A stretch of DNA of 59,955 nucleotides from positions 1 to 59,955 of the forward strand of contig JAEDHT010000009.1 of the NCBI GenBank assembly GCA_016296885.1, read 5' to 3'. The translations under genes were made by a program, and so were the position numbers. Origin of the DNA: Clostridiaceae bacterium (lineage in GTDB: Bacteria > Bacillota > Clostridia > Oscillospirales > Acutalibacteraceae). Under the pieces are notes generated by a model. That model worked only from the letters and a program-made list of their open reading frames with translations. It was not told the origin of the DNA and searched no databases. This document shows positions 52,158-59,955 of the stretch, one piece after another (position 1 is the stretch's first letter; each line of letters opens with the position of its first letter).

Positions 52158-53978
52158 TTAGTTTCCTCTGAACTGATGCTTTAATCTCAACTCTTTGTTG
52201 AGAATCATTTTTCTTAAACGAATATTCTTTGGTGTAACCTCTACAAGCTCGTCATCTGCGATAAACTCAAGACTCTGCTCTAGGCTGAGCACTGTGTGAG
52301 GAGTGAGCTTAAGGGCATCGTCAGATCCGGAGACACGGGTATTTGTAACGTGCTTTTTCTTACATACATTGACTGTGATATCCTCGTTCTTTGGACTTGC
52401 ACCAACGATTTGACCTTCATAAACCGGCACACCGGCACCGAGGAAGAGTCTGCCTCTCTCTTGAGCAGCAAAAAGACCGTAGGTAGTGGTATCTCCTGTT
52501 TCGTGTGCTACAAGTGAACCTTGATGACGTGTGAAAATTTCGCCCTTGAATGGCTCATATCCATCAAATACATGGCTCATAATTCCGTTACCGTTAGTAT
52601 CGGTCATAAATTCACTTCTATAGCCCATAAGACCTCTAGCCGGAATTCTGAACTCGATAACATTTGTGCCACCCTCTCTTGGTGCCATGTTTATTAGCTC
52701 AGCCTTTCTGGAGCCTAGCTTTTCCATTACTGCACCTACATATGAGTCAGGCACTTCTATTGTCAAAAATTCAATAGGTTCGCAGGTTACTCCGTCTATC
52801 TTCTTAAGAATTACGCTTGGTCGAGAAACCTGAAATTCGAAATCTTGGCGTCTCATTGTTTCAATTAATATTGAAAGATGTAGCTCACCTCTGCCTGATA
52901 CCTTAAAAGTATCTGCTGATTCTGTTTCTTCCACACGCAGAGCTACGTTTGTTTCTACTTCTTTAAAAAGGCGGTCACGTAGGTTACGTGATGTTACGTA
53001 TTTACCCTCTTTGCCTGCAAATGGGCTGTTGTTTACCATAAACATCATAGATACAGTAGGTTCGTCTATCTTTACAAATGGTAACGGCTCGATACAATCT
53101 ACATCACAAGCTGTTTCGCCGATATTGAGATCAGCTATACCTGAAACGCAGACAAGATCACCAAGCTTAGCTGACTCTGCTTCTACTCGTTTGAGTCCTT
53201 CAAACTGATAGAGTTTTGTTATCTTTACATTCTTGCTGGTTCCGTCATTTTTGCAAAGGGCAACCTGCTGGCCGGATTTGATGGAGCCTCTCTCAACTCT
53301 GCCTATACCGATTCTGCCTATATAATCATCATAATCTATGTTTGAAAACAGTATCTGAAGTGGACCGTCTATTTCACCTGCCGGTGCCGGTACGTGATCT
53401 ATGATAGCCTCAAAGAGGGGCTTCATATCAGTGCCTGGTTCATATGGGTCTGCTGATGCATAGCCATCTCTTCCTGATGCATAAATTACAGGGAACTCAA
53501 GCTGGTCATCATCTGCACCAAGCTCGATAAAGAGATCCAGCACCTCGTCTATAACCTCTTCCGGTCTGGCGCCCGGGCGGTCAATCTTATTGACTACTAC
53601 AACAGGCTTTTTTCCGAGACCAAGTGCTTTTTTAAGTACAAAGCGTGTTTGTGGCATACAGCCTTCGAAGGCATCTACAAGAAGAAGTACACCATCTACC
53701 ATCATAAGGATACGCTCTACTTCGCCACCAAAATCGGCGTGTCCGGGTGTGTCTACTATGTTAATTTTAACACCGTTATACATTACGGCTGTGTTTTTGG
53801 AGAGGATTGTAATACCTCTTTCTCTTTCCAAATCATTGGAGTCCATAACTCTCTCTGCCACGGCTTCGTTTTCTCTGAAGATACCGCTTTGGAGCAACAT
53901 CTGATCTACCAGAGTGGTCTTGCCATGGTCTACGTGGGCTATAATTGCTATGTTTCTTAAATCATTTCTCGACTGCAT
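52158..53978 (-). CDS. typA: translational GTPase TypA/BipA
   Basis: 606 residues, full length. G1 IIAHVDHGKTTLVDQMLL; switch I ERERGITILSKN; G3 VDTPGHADFGGEVER; G4 VVVNKIDRPGA; G5 YASGRDGYA. EF-G-like domains III and V and the BipA-specific C-terminus (ARGLMGYRSEFMTDTNGNG; HQGSLVAHETGDTTTYGLF). Ribosome-associated GTPase involved in stress and ribosome assembly. Own transcription unit; 66 bases upstream of the exonuclease gene. AAAGATATG-type start region with AGAGGTTAAAAG upstream. Confidence 0.97.
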   Translation of the reverse strand: MQSRNDLRNIAIIAHVDHGKTTLVDQMLLQSGIFRENEAVAERVMDSNDLERERGITILSKNTAVMYNGVKINIVDTPGHADFGGEVERILMMVDGVLLLVDAFEGCMPQTRFVLKKALGLGKKPVVVVNKIDRPGARPEEVIDEVLDLFIELGADDDQLEFPVIYASGRDGYASADPYEPGTDMKPLFEAIIDHVPAPAGEIDGPLQILFSNIDYDDYIGRIGIGRVERGSIKSGQQVALCKNDGTSKNVKITKLYQFEGLKRVEAESAKLGDLVCVSGIADLNIGETACDVDCIEPLPFVKIDEPTVSMMFMVNNSPFAGKEGKYVTSRNLRDRLFKEVETNVALRVEETESADTFKVSGRGELHLSILIETMRRQDFEFQVSRPSVILKKIDGVTCEPIEFLTIEVPDSYVGAVMEKLGSRKAELINMAPREGGTNVIEFRIPARGLMGYRSEFMTDTNGNGIMSHVFDGYEPFKGEIFTRHQGSLVAHETGDTTTYGLFAAQERGRLFLGAGVPVYEGQIVGASPKNEDITVNVCKKKHVTNTRVSGSDDALKLTPHTVLSLEQSLEFIADDELVEVTPKNIRLRKMILNKELRLKHQFRGN

Positions 53979-54183
53979 ATCTTTTAACCTCTTAACTTTT
54001 TTAATACAATTTGTTATTATACCATACTATTATATTAATTTCAATTTTTTTTGGTTACAGCTTTATGGATTTATAATTTTTATTTTTGGTGGAAATATTC
54101 AAGAAACACTTGCAAATATATATAATATATCCTATAATAATCATATATAAGTATTTAGTAAAATTCCAGATAGGAGGATAGTT

Positions 54184-56592
54184 ATGAAGCCAGTAAATAA
54201 GATAATTGCTCTGATTCTTTCTATTTCTCTCGCAGTTGTAGGACAGAGCACTATTGTTTCTGCTGTGTCAAATACTAAAGACAGTGCAGAGGTGTCAGAC
54301 ACTATTATGCTGAGAGGTGCTAGTCAGCAGAGCATATCATCAGTGACTATAGATGGCAATGTAGCAAATGTTTCTTTAAGTACAGCACAGCATTGTAAGG
54401 TTGTTGTAGCCGTTTATGATTCATCAGAAAGTCAGCTACTCGATTACGCTTCTATAGATGTTCAAGCCGGAAGCACACAAGCTCAGGTTCCGCTAAATAT
54501 ATCAGATTTACCTGATGACTGTTGTATCAAAGCGTTTATGCTACAGCCTGTTTCTCTTCGCCCACTGTGCGGTGCTTATAGCTCACGAGAGGGTGTTGGA
54601 GAGGGTAAAGTGAGTGGTGATTCAGCATCTTTGCCTACTAGCACAAGACTTGCTTTAGTAGTGAAGGATACTTATGGTGCTTTGCTTAGTGGTGTGACAT
54701 TAAAGGGCGCTTTTGGTGAGACTCTTGTAACCGACCAAAATGGTTTTGCATCCGGTGTTATTGCTAATGGAGAATATACTATCACAGCAGAAAAAAGCGG
54801 ATATACCACATCCACAATTATGGTAAATGCTGATGGCAACACTAAGTATTCTGTGATTACCATGAGTGGTAATAATGATGCTATCGAGTATAAGAGATAC
54901 ATAGAGGATAAGCCTTGGTATGCAGATACACAGGGACAGATTGTCGGCGGAGAGTGTGGCACAAATGCTACATGGAGTCTTGACCCATCCACGGGTGTTC
55001 TTACAATCAGTGGCACAGGCACTATGACTGATTATACGGACGTTTCTCCATGGTATGATTATAACCATATTATCAAATCAATTGTGATAGAATCAGGTAT
55101 CACATCCATAGGTAACAAGGCGTTTAATGATAGCACAAACGCTACCAATGTTACATTAGCAGATACTGTTACAAAAATTGGCTCTGAAGCGTTTAAGGAC
55201 AGCGGAATCACAAAAATAGAGATTTCTGCAAGTTTAAAGAGTATTGGAACAGATGCATTCTTGGGCTGTGAGGATCTCAAAACAGTTGAAAATAAGGGTA
55301 GTCTACAAATAGAAAAGGGAAATACTTCTTACGGATATGTTGCATATTATGCTGATGAGGTTATTGATGTTTCAGAAGATGACGGATGGACACCAATATT
55401 TAAGGGCTCAGCTAATATCAAAATGGTACCAAAGGGAATTTCCGGAGCTGTTACCAGAGTGTATTATGATCTCAAAAATAATGAGCAATACACACTTTAT
55501 GTTGTAAAAAGCATGGATGGAGATGTCTTTGCTAAAGATAATATATTGTATTTAGATCAAACTGTTTCAAATGATAAGGGCGAAGCCTCTTTCACAAGTG
55601 TAGAGTTTGCTGATAGAAATGTGACAGCATTTGTTATGAGCGAAAATGGAATTGATATTTCTGAGGCTAAGGCGACTGTTCCATATATTGTAACAGCTAA
55701 AGATAAGGCAAGCGTGGTACACTTTAAGCTGGAGCTTGATGGCAACGAGCTTGTGGAGGGTAGAGATTATTATCTCACAGGAGATTGCTTAGCCGATAAA
55801 AGCGGAACATATAGCTTCACAGTTAATGGAGTAGGTAAATACTGTGGTTCTAAAGAACTCAGCTTTACCGCAATAGAAACTGATGGCTCAGTGAAAAAAG
55901 ACGGATATGTGTTTAAGGGTTGGTATGAGAGTGCTGATGCCGGTGCAAGCCCTGCTGATGTTGATATCACATCACCTGACGGATTGTACGCAGTTCCTCA
56001 ATGGGTTAAGATACCTACCATTACCCTCGATACTTCTGATATCTACATGGGTTATGGAGAACTCAACCGTTCAGCATCCGGTTTTGCACTTATAGGAGCA
56101 CAAATCAGATATAACAAGCAGGATAACAAAAATGGATTAAGATTTGTTTCAAGGGTAAGCACAGAGCTTATAAATGAGCTTGACGCACTTGATGGTAACA
56201 AGGGCAACACATCATTTGGACATTTACTCTCATCAAAGATTAACGAAAGTAGCGTTCTTGACGAGAAGAATGGCTCAAAGCTAGAAGCAGCAGGTCTGCT
56301 TTATAATGGTGATTCTTATAAGACTTTCAGTGCGGTTGTAGTAGGTATTCCAAAGGCAAACTACAATACGGAGATTTCTACACGCACCTATATAGAATAT
56401 GTAGATGCAAACGGCAACCATCGTATGCACCTCTTCACAGAGAAAGAATCAAGAAATTATAATGGTGCTTATCACACCACAATTTCTCGTGTGGCAAAGT
56501 TTATAGTTGATTATGATGCAACACGTCTTAATAATTCTACACAGGATCTACAAGAATATATCAGAATGTTAGCATCAAAATGTACAGACTGA
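54184..56592 (+). CDS. BspA-like leucine-rich surface protein
   Basis: 802 residues; TAGGAGGATAGTT before the ATG. Signal peptide (IIALILSISLAVVGQSTIVSA). Residues 155-235 are a carboxypeptidase-regulatory-like beta domain (LVVKDTYGALLSGVTLKG; NGEYTITAEKSGYTTSTI). Then a GECGTNATWSLDPSTGVLTI module followed by a few LRR_5 repeats (SIVIESGITSIGNKAF...IEISASLKSIGTDAFLG), Ig-like strands, an InlB-type KGWYES segment and a strand-rich C-terminal domain. No dockerin, sortase motif or membrane tail, so attachment is unclear. Secreted, adhesion-type role likely. Followed 22 bases later by a 50-residue peptide gene, and a shared terminator. Confidence 0.8.
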   Translation: MKPVNKIIALILSISLAVVGQSTIVSAVSNTKDSAEVSDTIMLRGASQQSISSVTIDGNVANVSLSTAQHCKVVVAVYDSSESQLLDYASIDVQAGSTQAQVPLNISDLPDDCCIKAFMLQPVSLRPLCGAYSSREGVGEGKVSGDSASLPTSTRLALVVKDTYGALLSGVTLKGAFGETLVTDQNGFASGVIANGEYTITAEKSGYTTSTIMVNADGNTKYSVITMSGNNDAIEYKRYIEDKPWYADTQGQIVGGECGTNATWSLDPSTGVLTISGTGTMTDYTDVSPWYDYNHIIKSIVIESGITSIGNKAFNDSTNATNVTLADTVTKIGSEAFKDSGITKIEISASLKSIGTDAFLGCEDLKTVENKGSLQIEKGNTSYGYVAYYADEVIDVSEDDGWTPIFKGSANIKMVPKGISGAVTRVYYDLKNNEQYTLYVVKSMDGDVFAKDNILYLDQTVSNDKGEASFTSVEFADRNVTAFVMSENGIDISEAKATVPYIVTAKDKASVVHFKLELDGNELVEGRDYYLTGDCLADKSGTYSFTVNGVGKYCGSKELSFTAIETDGSVKKDGYVFKGWYESADAGASPADVDITSPDGLYAVPQWVKIPTITLDTSDIYMGYGELNRSASGFALIGAQIRYNKQDNKNGLRFVSRVSTELINELDALDGNKGNTSFGHLLSSKINESSVLDEKNGSKLEAAGLLYNGDSYKTFSAVVVGIPKANYNTEISTRTYIEYVDANGNHRMHLFTEKESRNYNGAYHTTISRVAKFIVDYDATRLNNSTQDLQEYIRMLASKCTD

Positions 56593-56614
56593 TTTTGAAA
56601 GGAGTATATTTATT

Positions 56615-56767
56615 ATGAAAAAGACATACAATAAACCAGAGATGAATATGGAAAAAATGTTGGTGCAGGATGTGCTCACTTCATCTTCACCTAGCGGACC
56701 GGGTCTTGACGATCAATCAAACGGTGTTTCGGATGAAGCAACTATAGATGGCGGATCATTTTTCTAA
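56615..56767 (+). CDS. 50-residue peptide, precursor-like
   Basis: MKKTYNKPEMNMEKMLVQDV, then LTSSSPSGPGLDDQSNGVSD and EATIDGGSFF. GAAAGGAG is 11 bases before the ATG and a terminator follows, so the gene is well framed. The N-terminal KKxYxKPEMxxxKxxxxDVLTSS block is like the start of many short gut-bacterial peptides of unknown role, with a conserved leader and a variable Ser/Gly/Asp-rich tail, which recalls peptide precursors. No modifying enzyme is next to it. Cotranscribed with the BspA-like gene. Confidence 0.7.
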   Translation: MKKTYNKPEMNMEKMLVQDVLTSSSPSGPGLDDQSNGVSDEATIDGGSFF

Positions 56768-56788
56768 TAACATAATTATACATAAGAG

Positions 56789-56818
56789 GGCTTTATATGA
56801 GAGTTTTCATATAAAGCC
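56789..56818 (+). terminator. terminator of the BspA-peptide unit
   Basis: Arms GGCTTTATATGA and TCATATAAAGCC, 12 bp perfect, followed by TTTTC. Confidence 0.9.
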
Positions 56819-56848
56819 TTTTCTATTAAAAAAGGAGTGCGAGATGTT

Positions 56849-57856
56849 ATGTGTAATATAGGTGTACTAGGAGCAGGCACATGGGGAATAGCTCTTGCAA
56901 AGCTGCTATGTGATAATAATCATAATGTTACAGTGTGGTCAGCGATAGAAAGGGAAATAGAAAATCTATCACATACGAGAACACACCCAAATCTTAAGGA
57001 GATGATTATTCCTAATGCTGTAAATTTTACTAAGAATATAAGTGAAGCTTGCACTGATATGGATATAGTGATATTTGCTGTACCATCTCTGTATGTAAGA
57101 AACACAGCCGAGAAAGCCGTTCCTTTTATTGATCCAAAAACAATTATTGTCACTGTTGCCAAGGGTATAGAAGCTCACACGCTGTTTACGATGTCTGAAG
57201 TGATAGAAGATGTGATTAATTCCAATGGGAAAATCGGAAATTATAGTATCGTGGCACTGTCAGGTCCAACCCACGCTGAGGAGGTTGCTTTGTCATTGCC
57301 TACCACGATAGTTGCCGCATCAGACAATCTCCAATCTGCTAAATATGTGCAGGATGCCGTTATGAATGACATAATGAGAGTGTACACCAACTCTGATATA
57401 AAGGGTGTGGAGCTTAGTGGTGCATTCAAGAATATTATTGCTTTAGCATCGGGTATATCGACAGGTATTGGCAATGGGGACAACGCAAAGGCAGCTATAA
57501 TCACACGAGGTATGGCAGAAATTACACGTCTGGGCATAGCAGCAGGATGTAGAGAAGACACTTTCTATGGCTTGGCAGGAATTGGTGATCTGATTGTTAC
57601 TGCCACATCTCAGCATAGCCGAAATAATCAAGCAGGCAAGCTGATAGGTGAGGGATATTCCACTGATGATGCTACAAAGATGGTTGGCATGGTGGTGGAG
57701 GGTATCAATGCTTTGCCGGCGGCTATGAAATTGATAAAAAGATATGGAGTAGAAATGCCGATAACTGAGGCTGTGAATTCTATTGTTATAAATAAATCTA
57801 ATCCGGCTACTACTATGAACGAGCTAATGAATCGTGATAAAAAATCAGAACGATAA
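56849..57856 (+). CDS. gpsA: glycerol-3-phosphate dehydrogenase [NAD(P)+]
   Basis: 335 residues from the ATG at 56849, with AAAGGAG 11 bases upstream; the GTG at 56837 overlaps that site and is unlikely. Dinucleotide loop GVLGAGTWGIALAKLL; VTVAKGIEAHT; SGPTHAEEVALSLPT; the catalytic Lys region VELSGAFKNIIALASGISTG; AIITRGMAEITRLGIA; GLAGIGDLIVT. Makes sn-glycerol 3-phosphate from dihydroxyacetone phosphate for phospholipid synthesis. Convergent with tsf; the shared terminator separates them. Confidence 0.97.
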   Translation: MCNIGVLGAGTWGIALAKLLCDNNHNVTVWSAIEREIENLSHTRTHPNLKEMIIPNAVNFTKNISEACTDMDIVIFAVPSLYVRNTAEKAVPFIDPKTIIVTVAKGIEAHTLFTMSEVIEDVINSNGKIGNYSIVALSGPTHAEEVALSLPTTIVAASDNLQSAKYVQDAVMNDIMRVYTNSDIKGVELSGAFKNIIALASGISTGIGNGDNAKAAIITRGMAEITRLGIAAGCREDTFYGLAGIGDLIVTATSQHSRNNQAGKLIGEGYSTDDATKMVGMVVEGINALPAAMKLIKRYGVEMPITEAVNSIVINKSNPATTMNELMNRDKKSER

Positions 57857-57859
57857 CAA

Positions 57860-57894
57860 AAAACGGACAATCCTCAAAAGGGACTGTCCGTTTT
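57860..57894. terminator. bidirectional terminator between gpsA and tsf
   Basis: AAAACGGACA and TGTCCGTTTT, 10 bp perfect arms, with A and T tracts on both sides, serving both convergent genes. Confidence 0.9.
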
Positions 57895-57938
57895 AAATTG
57901 CTATTAATTTATCAGATAGTAATAATTAAATTTATTAA

Positions 57939-58847
57939 TTATTTAACCATGCTTGCAACTTCAGCAGCAAAATCGTCCTGACGCTTCTCAATGCCTTCGC
58001 CCTTCTCGAAACGTACATAGTCAACTATAGCAATCTTGCCACCAAGCTCTTTAGCTGTTGCATCTGTGTACTGCTGAACGCTAAGATCACCATTCTTAAC
58101 GAATGCCTGATCTACAAGGCAGTTCTCTTTGTAGTACTTGCCGATCTTACCCATAACAATCTTCTCAGCGATAGCAGCTGGCTTACCCTCGTTGATAACC
58201 TGCTCTGTGAGAATCTTCTTCTCATGCTCGATTGTCTCTGCAGGAACAGCAGCACTATTGAGGAACAAAGGATTAGCAGCAGCAACCTGCATAGCAACGT
58301 CCTTTGCATATGTGATGAATTCGTCTTTTCCAGCGAGGTCAGTGTCAAACTTAACCATAACGCCAATTCTGCCTGCTGCATGAACGTAAGTTACAACAGC
58401 ACCTTCCATACGAACAAATCTTCTGATCTGGATATTCTCGCCGATTGTGAGAACCTTCTCCTGAAGCATCTCTGCGATTGTAGCAGAAGAGCCTACAGCC
58501 TTGCAAGCAAGCAATGCTTCTACATCAGCTGGGTTGTTCTCGATAACTGTATCTGCACATACCTTAACAAATGCCTGGAAATCTTCATTCTTAGCTACGA
58601 AGTCTGTCTCAGAGTTTACCTCGATTACACAGCCTACTGTGCCGTCACTGTTTGTTACAGCAAGAGCAATACCCTCAGCAGCAATTCTGCCTGCCTTCTT
58701 AGCCTGCTTTGCCAAACCCTGCTCTCTCAAAAAGTCGATAGCAGCGTCCATGTCGCCGTTTGCCTCTGTGAGTGCTTTTTTGCAATCCATCATTCCGCAA
58801 CCAGTCTTATCTCTTAATGCTTTAACGTCTTGTGCTGTAAAAGCCAT
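57939..58847 (-). CDS. tsf: elongation factor Ts
   Basis: 302 residues. N-terminal UBA-like domain and signature VKALRDKTGCGMMDCKKALT; GLAKQAKKAGRIAAEG; core subdomain EVNSETDFVAKNEDFQAFV and second subdomain MQVAAANPLFLNS. Exchanges GDP on EF-Tu for GTP. Follows rpsB on the same strand by 86 bases, the standard bacterial order. AGGAGGAAATT upstream of the start. Confidence 0.97.
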   Translation of the reverse strand: MAFTAQDVKALRDKTGCGMMDCKKALTEANGDMDAAIDFLREQGLAKQAKKAGRIAAEGIALAVTNSDGTVGCVIEVNSETDFVAKNEDFQAFVKVCADTVIENNPADVEALLACKAVGSSATIAEMLQEKVLTIGENIQIRRFVRMEGAVVTYVHAAGRIGVMVKFDTDLAGKDEFITYAKDVAMQVAAANPLFLNSAAVPAETIEHEKKILTEQVINEGKPAAIAEKIVMGKIGKYYKENCLVDQAFVKNGDLSVQQYTDATAKELGGKIAIVDYVRFEKGEGIEKRQDDFAAEVASMVK

Positions 58848-58933
58848 TGTAATTTCCTCCTTTTATTACGTATTGCAGGACAGAAACTTTTCTGCCCTGC
58901 AAATCATTGTTTGTAAATTATTATAATGAAAGA

Positions 58934-59680
58934 TTATTCAGCTGATTCCTCAGAATCCTCTTCGTTCTCTTTCTCTTCTGCAGCTGCTGCGCCCATCTTA
59001 CCCTCGTTACCTTCGATGATAGCGTCTGCCATTGCACCAGCGATGAGCTTAACTGCACGGATAGCGTCATCGTTACCAGGGATTACATAGTCTACTTCGT
59101 CTGGGTCACAGTTTGTGTCAACGATAGCAACGATCGGAATACCGAGCTTCTTTGCTTCTGCTACAGCGATTCTCTCCTTGCGTGGGTCAACGATGAAGAG
59201 TGCGCCGGGAACTCCAGGCATATTCTCGATGCCACCGAGGAATTTCTCGAGCTTTTCGATTTCGAGCTTGAGCTTGATAACTTCTTTCTTAGGAAGAAGA
59301 TCAAATGTGCCGTCCTCGCTCATTGTGCGCAACTGCTTTAATCTTACGATTCTTGTCTTGATAGTGGAGAAGTTTGTGAGCATACCGCCGAGCCAACGAG
59401 CATTTACATAGTAAGCTCCTGCACGCTCTGCCTCTTCCTTAACACTGTCTTGAGCCTGCTTCTTTGTGCCTACGAAGAGAACAGACTTGCCTTCCATAGA
59501 AACCTCACGGATGAAAGAGTAAGCTTCTTCGAGCTTCTTAACAGTCTTCTGCAAATCGATAATGTAGATACCGTTACGCTCTGTGAAAATGTACTCAGAC
59601 ATTTTTGGGTTCCATCTTCTTGTCTGGTGGCCAAAGTGTACGCCAGCCTCCAACAACTGTTTCATTGATACTACTGCCAT
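58934..59680 (-). CDS. rpsB: 30S ribosomal protein S2
   Basis: 248 residues. MAVVSMKQLLEAGVHFGHQT, RRWNPKMSEYIFTERNGIYI, KTVKKLEEAYSFIRE, GTKKQAQDSV, VNARWLGGMLTNFSTI, PGALFIVDPRKERIAVAEAK and AIVDTNCDPDEVDYVIPGND are all S2 signatures; the acidic alanine/glutamate tail is typical of Firmicutes. Binds the small subunit near the mRNA exit. First gene of the rpsB-tsf operon. AAGGAGG 10 bases before the ATG. Probably autoregulated through the leader at 59690-59798. Confidence 0.97.
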   Translation of the reverse strand: MAVVSMKQLLEAGVHFGHQTRRWNPKMSEYIFTERNGIYIIDLQKTVKKLEEAYSFIREVSMEGKSVLFVGTKKQAQDSVKEEAERAGAYYVNARWLGGMLTNFSTIKTRIVRLKQLRTMSEDGTFDLLPKKEVIKLKLEIEKLEKFLGGIENMPGVPGALFIVDPRKERIAVAEAKKLGIPIVAIVDTNCDPDEVDYVIPGNDDAIRAVKLIAGAMADAIIEGNEGKMGAAAAEEKENEEDSEESAE

Positions 59681-59689
59681 TTTAAAATC

Positions 59690-59832
59690 CTCCTTAGGTT
59701 ATATCCTCCGCAAGCCCCATGGCATTCGGATACATCTGCTGAAAGTTAAAATTTTTTATCAGAAGACACCCTCCGAAGGGCTTTGCGTGCGTAATGCCCT
59801 AGTAGTATAGCATTTAATTACCTATATTTCAA
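59690..59832 (-). promoter_or_regulatory. rpsB promoter and structured leader
   Basis: Minus-strand promoter TTGAAA (59827-59832), 17-base spacer, TATACT (59804-59809); start near 59797. The roughly 115-nt leader has two complementary pairs in interlocked order: GGCATT (59793-59798) with AATGCC (59721-59726), and CGCAAAGCCC (59778-59787) with GGGGCTTGCG (59709-59718). That gives a pseudoknot or two alternative folds, the last arm 12 bases before the ribosome binding site. A local CCCTTCGGAGGG hairpin is also present. Fits ribosomal-protein feedback control. Confidence 0.6.
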
Positions 59833-59955
59833 GGGTTTTTCAAAAAAAATTCAATATTTTACAACTTTTATTTGATGCAAAAGAACGGGATTCGATACAA
59901 ATGTTATGGTACAATTGATGGGTGACAAATAAAAAAGAAAATTCAACTCAAATAT

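Noticed and set aside
59895..59920. Promoter for a plus-strand gene beyond the window
   Set aside because: TATGGTACAAT looks like an extended -10, but there is no convincing -35 and no gene start before the window ends.

Overview
The window looks like a low-to-moderate GC member of the Clostridia, probably an Oscillospirales/Ruminococcaceae-type gut bacterium. Evidence: three proteins with type I dockerin modules (calcium loops DxNxDG), Ser/Thr/Asp-rich linkers of the TDTxTDT type as seen in [Eubacterium] siraeum and relatives, BspA-like leucine-rich surface proteins, SPQTG-type wall anchor remains, strong AGGAGG ribosome binding sites, and Firmicutes-type rpsB-tsf, typA and murC genes. The species assignment is inference.

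Layout. 0-3.8 kb: minus-strand accessory genes (SWIM-like protein, frameshifted CoiA-like nuclease, YunG family protein). 3.85-6.5 kb: an ISL3-family element split by a complete ISAs1-family element with a 10-bp target duplication; its right end abuts a beheaded mini-ribonuclease III gene, followed by a YitT membrane protein. 7.7-10.1 kb: two kinds of direct intergenic repeats around HEAT-like and DUF6935-like genes. 10.1-17.8 kb: lipoprotein/lipocalin-like pair, then a minus-strand operon resembling Bacillus ydjGHI (SPFH-zinc ribbon, DUF4428, lipoprotein, TFIIB-type zinc ribbon, TPM domain) in which the zinc-ribbon and TPM genes are both broken. 18.0-23.8 kb: two large secreted dockerin proteins. 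23.8-28.0 kb: a pseudo-receiver gene divergent from a degenerate 7TM kinase, a histidine kinase and a NarL-type regulator, with an 18-bp palindrome between them. 28.0-32.8 kb: a graveyard of IS5, IS256, IS110, helicase, RelB and surface-protein fragments, plus an intact flavoprotein/lipoprotein pair and short IS5-like MITEs.

33-48.4 kb: two mobile elements with related tyrosine recombinases, apparently stacked at the same attachment site. A 46-bp copy of the 3' part of the initiator tRNA gene at 37681-37726 matches the intact tRNA-fMet at 48318-48394. Element 1 (roughly 33-37.7 kb) carries a DUF6291-like gene, a xis-like gene, an HTH gene, a probable small RNA, a repressor and an integrase with an extra HTH domain inserted in it. 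Element 2 (37.7-48.4 kb) carries a repressor, a P-loop protein, a dockerin-bearing leucine-rich surface protein, a three-gene cassette of a multi-pass membrane protein and two different TIR-domain proteins (the best candidate for an undescribed anti-phage system), a DUF6076 gene, a P4/D5-type primase-helicase, xis and integrase.

48.4-60 kb: core chromosome. CmpB-like membrane protein, murC, folD, DEDD exonuclease, typA, a BspA-like surface protein followed by an unannotated 50-residue peptide gene, gpsA, tsf and rpsB with a well-formed promoter and a leader that can form an interlocked (pseudoknot-type) fold.

The left and middle parts contain an unusual density of pseudogenes; the right end shows none. 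All family names come from reading motifs by eye; no search was run.
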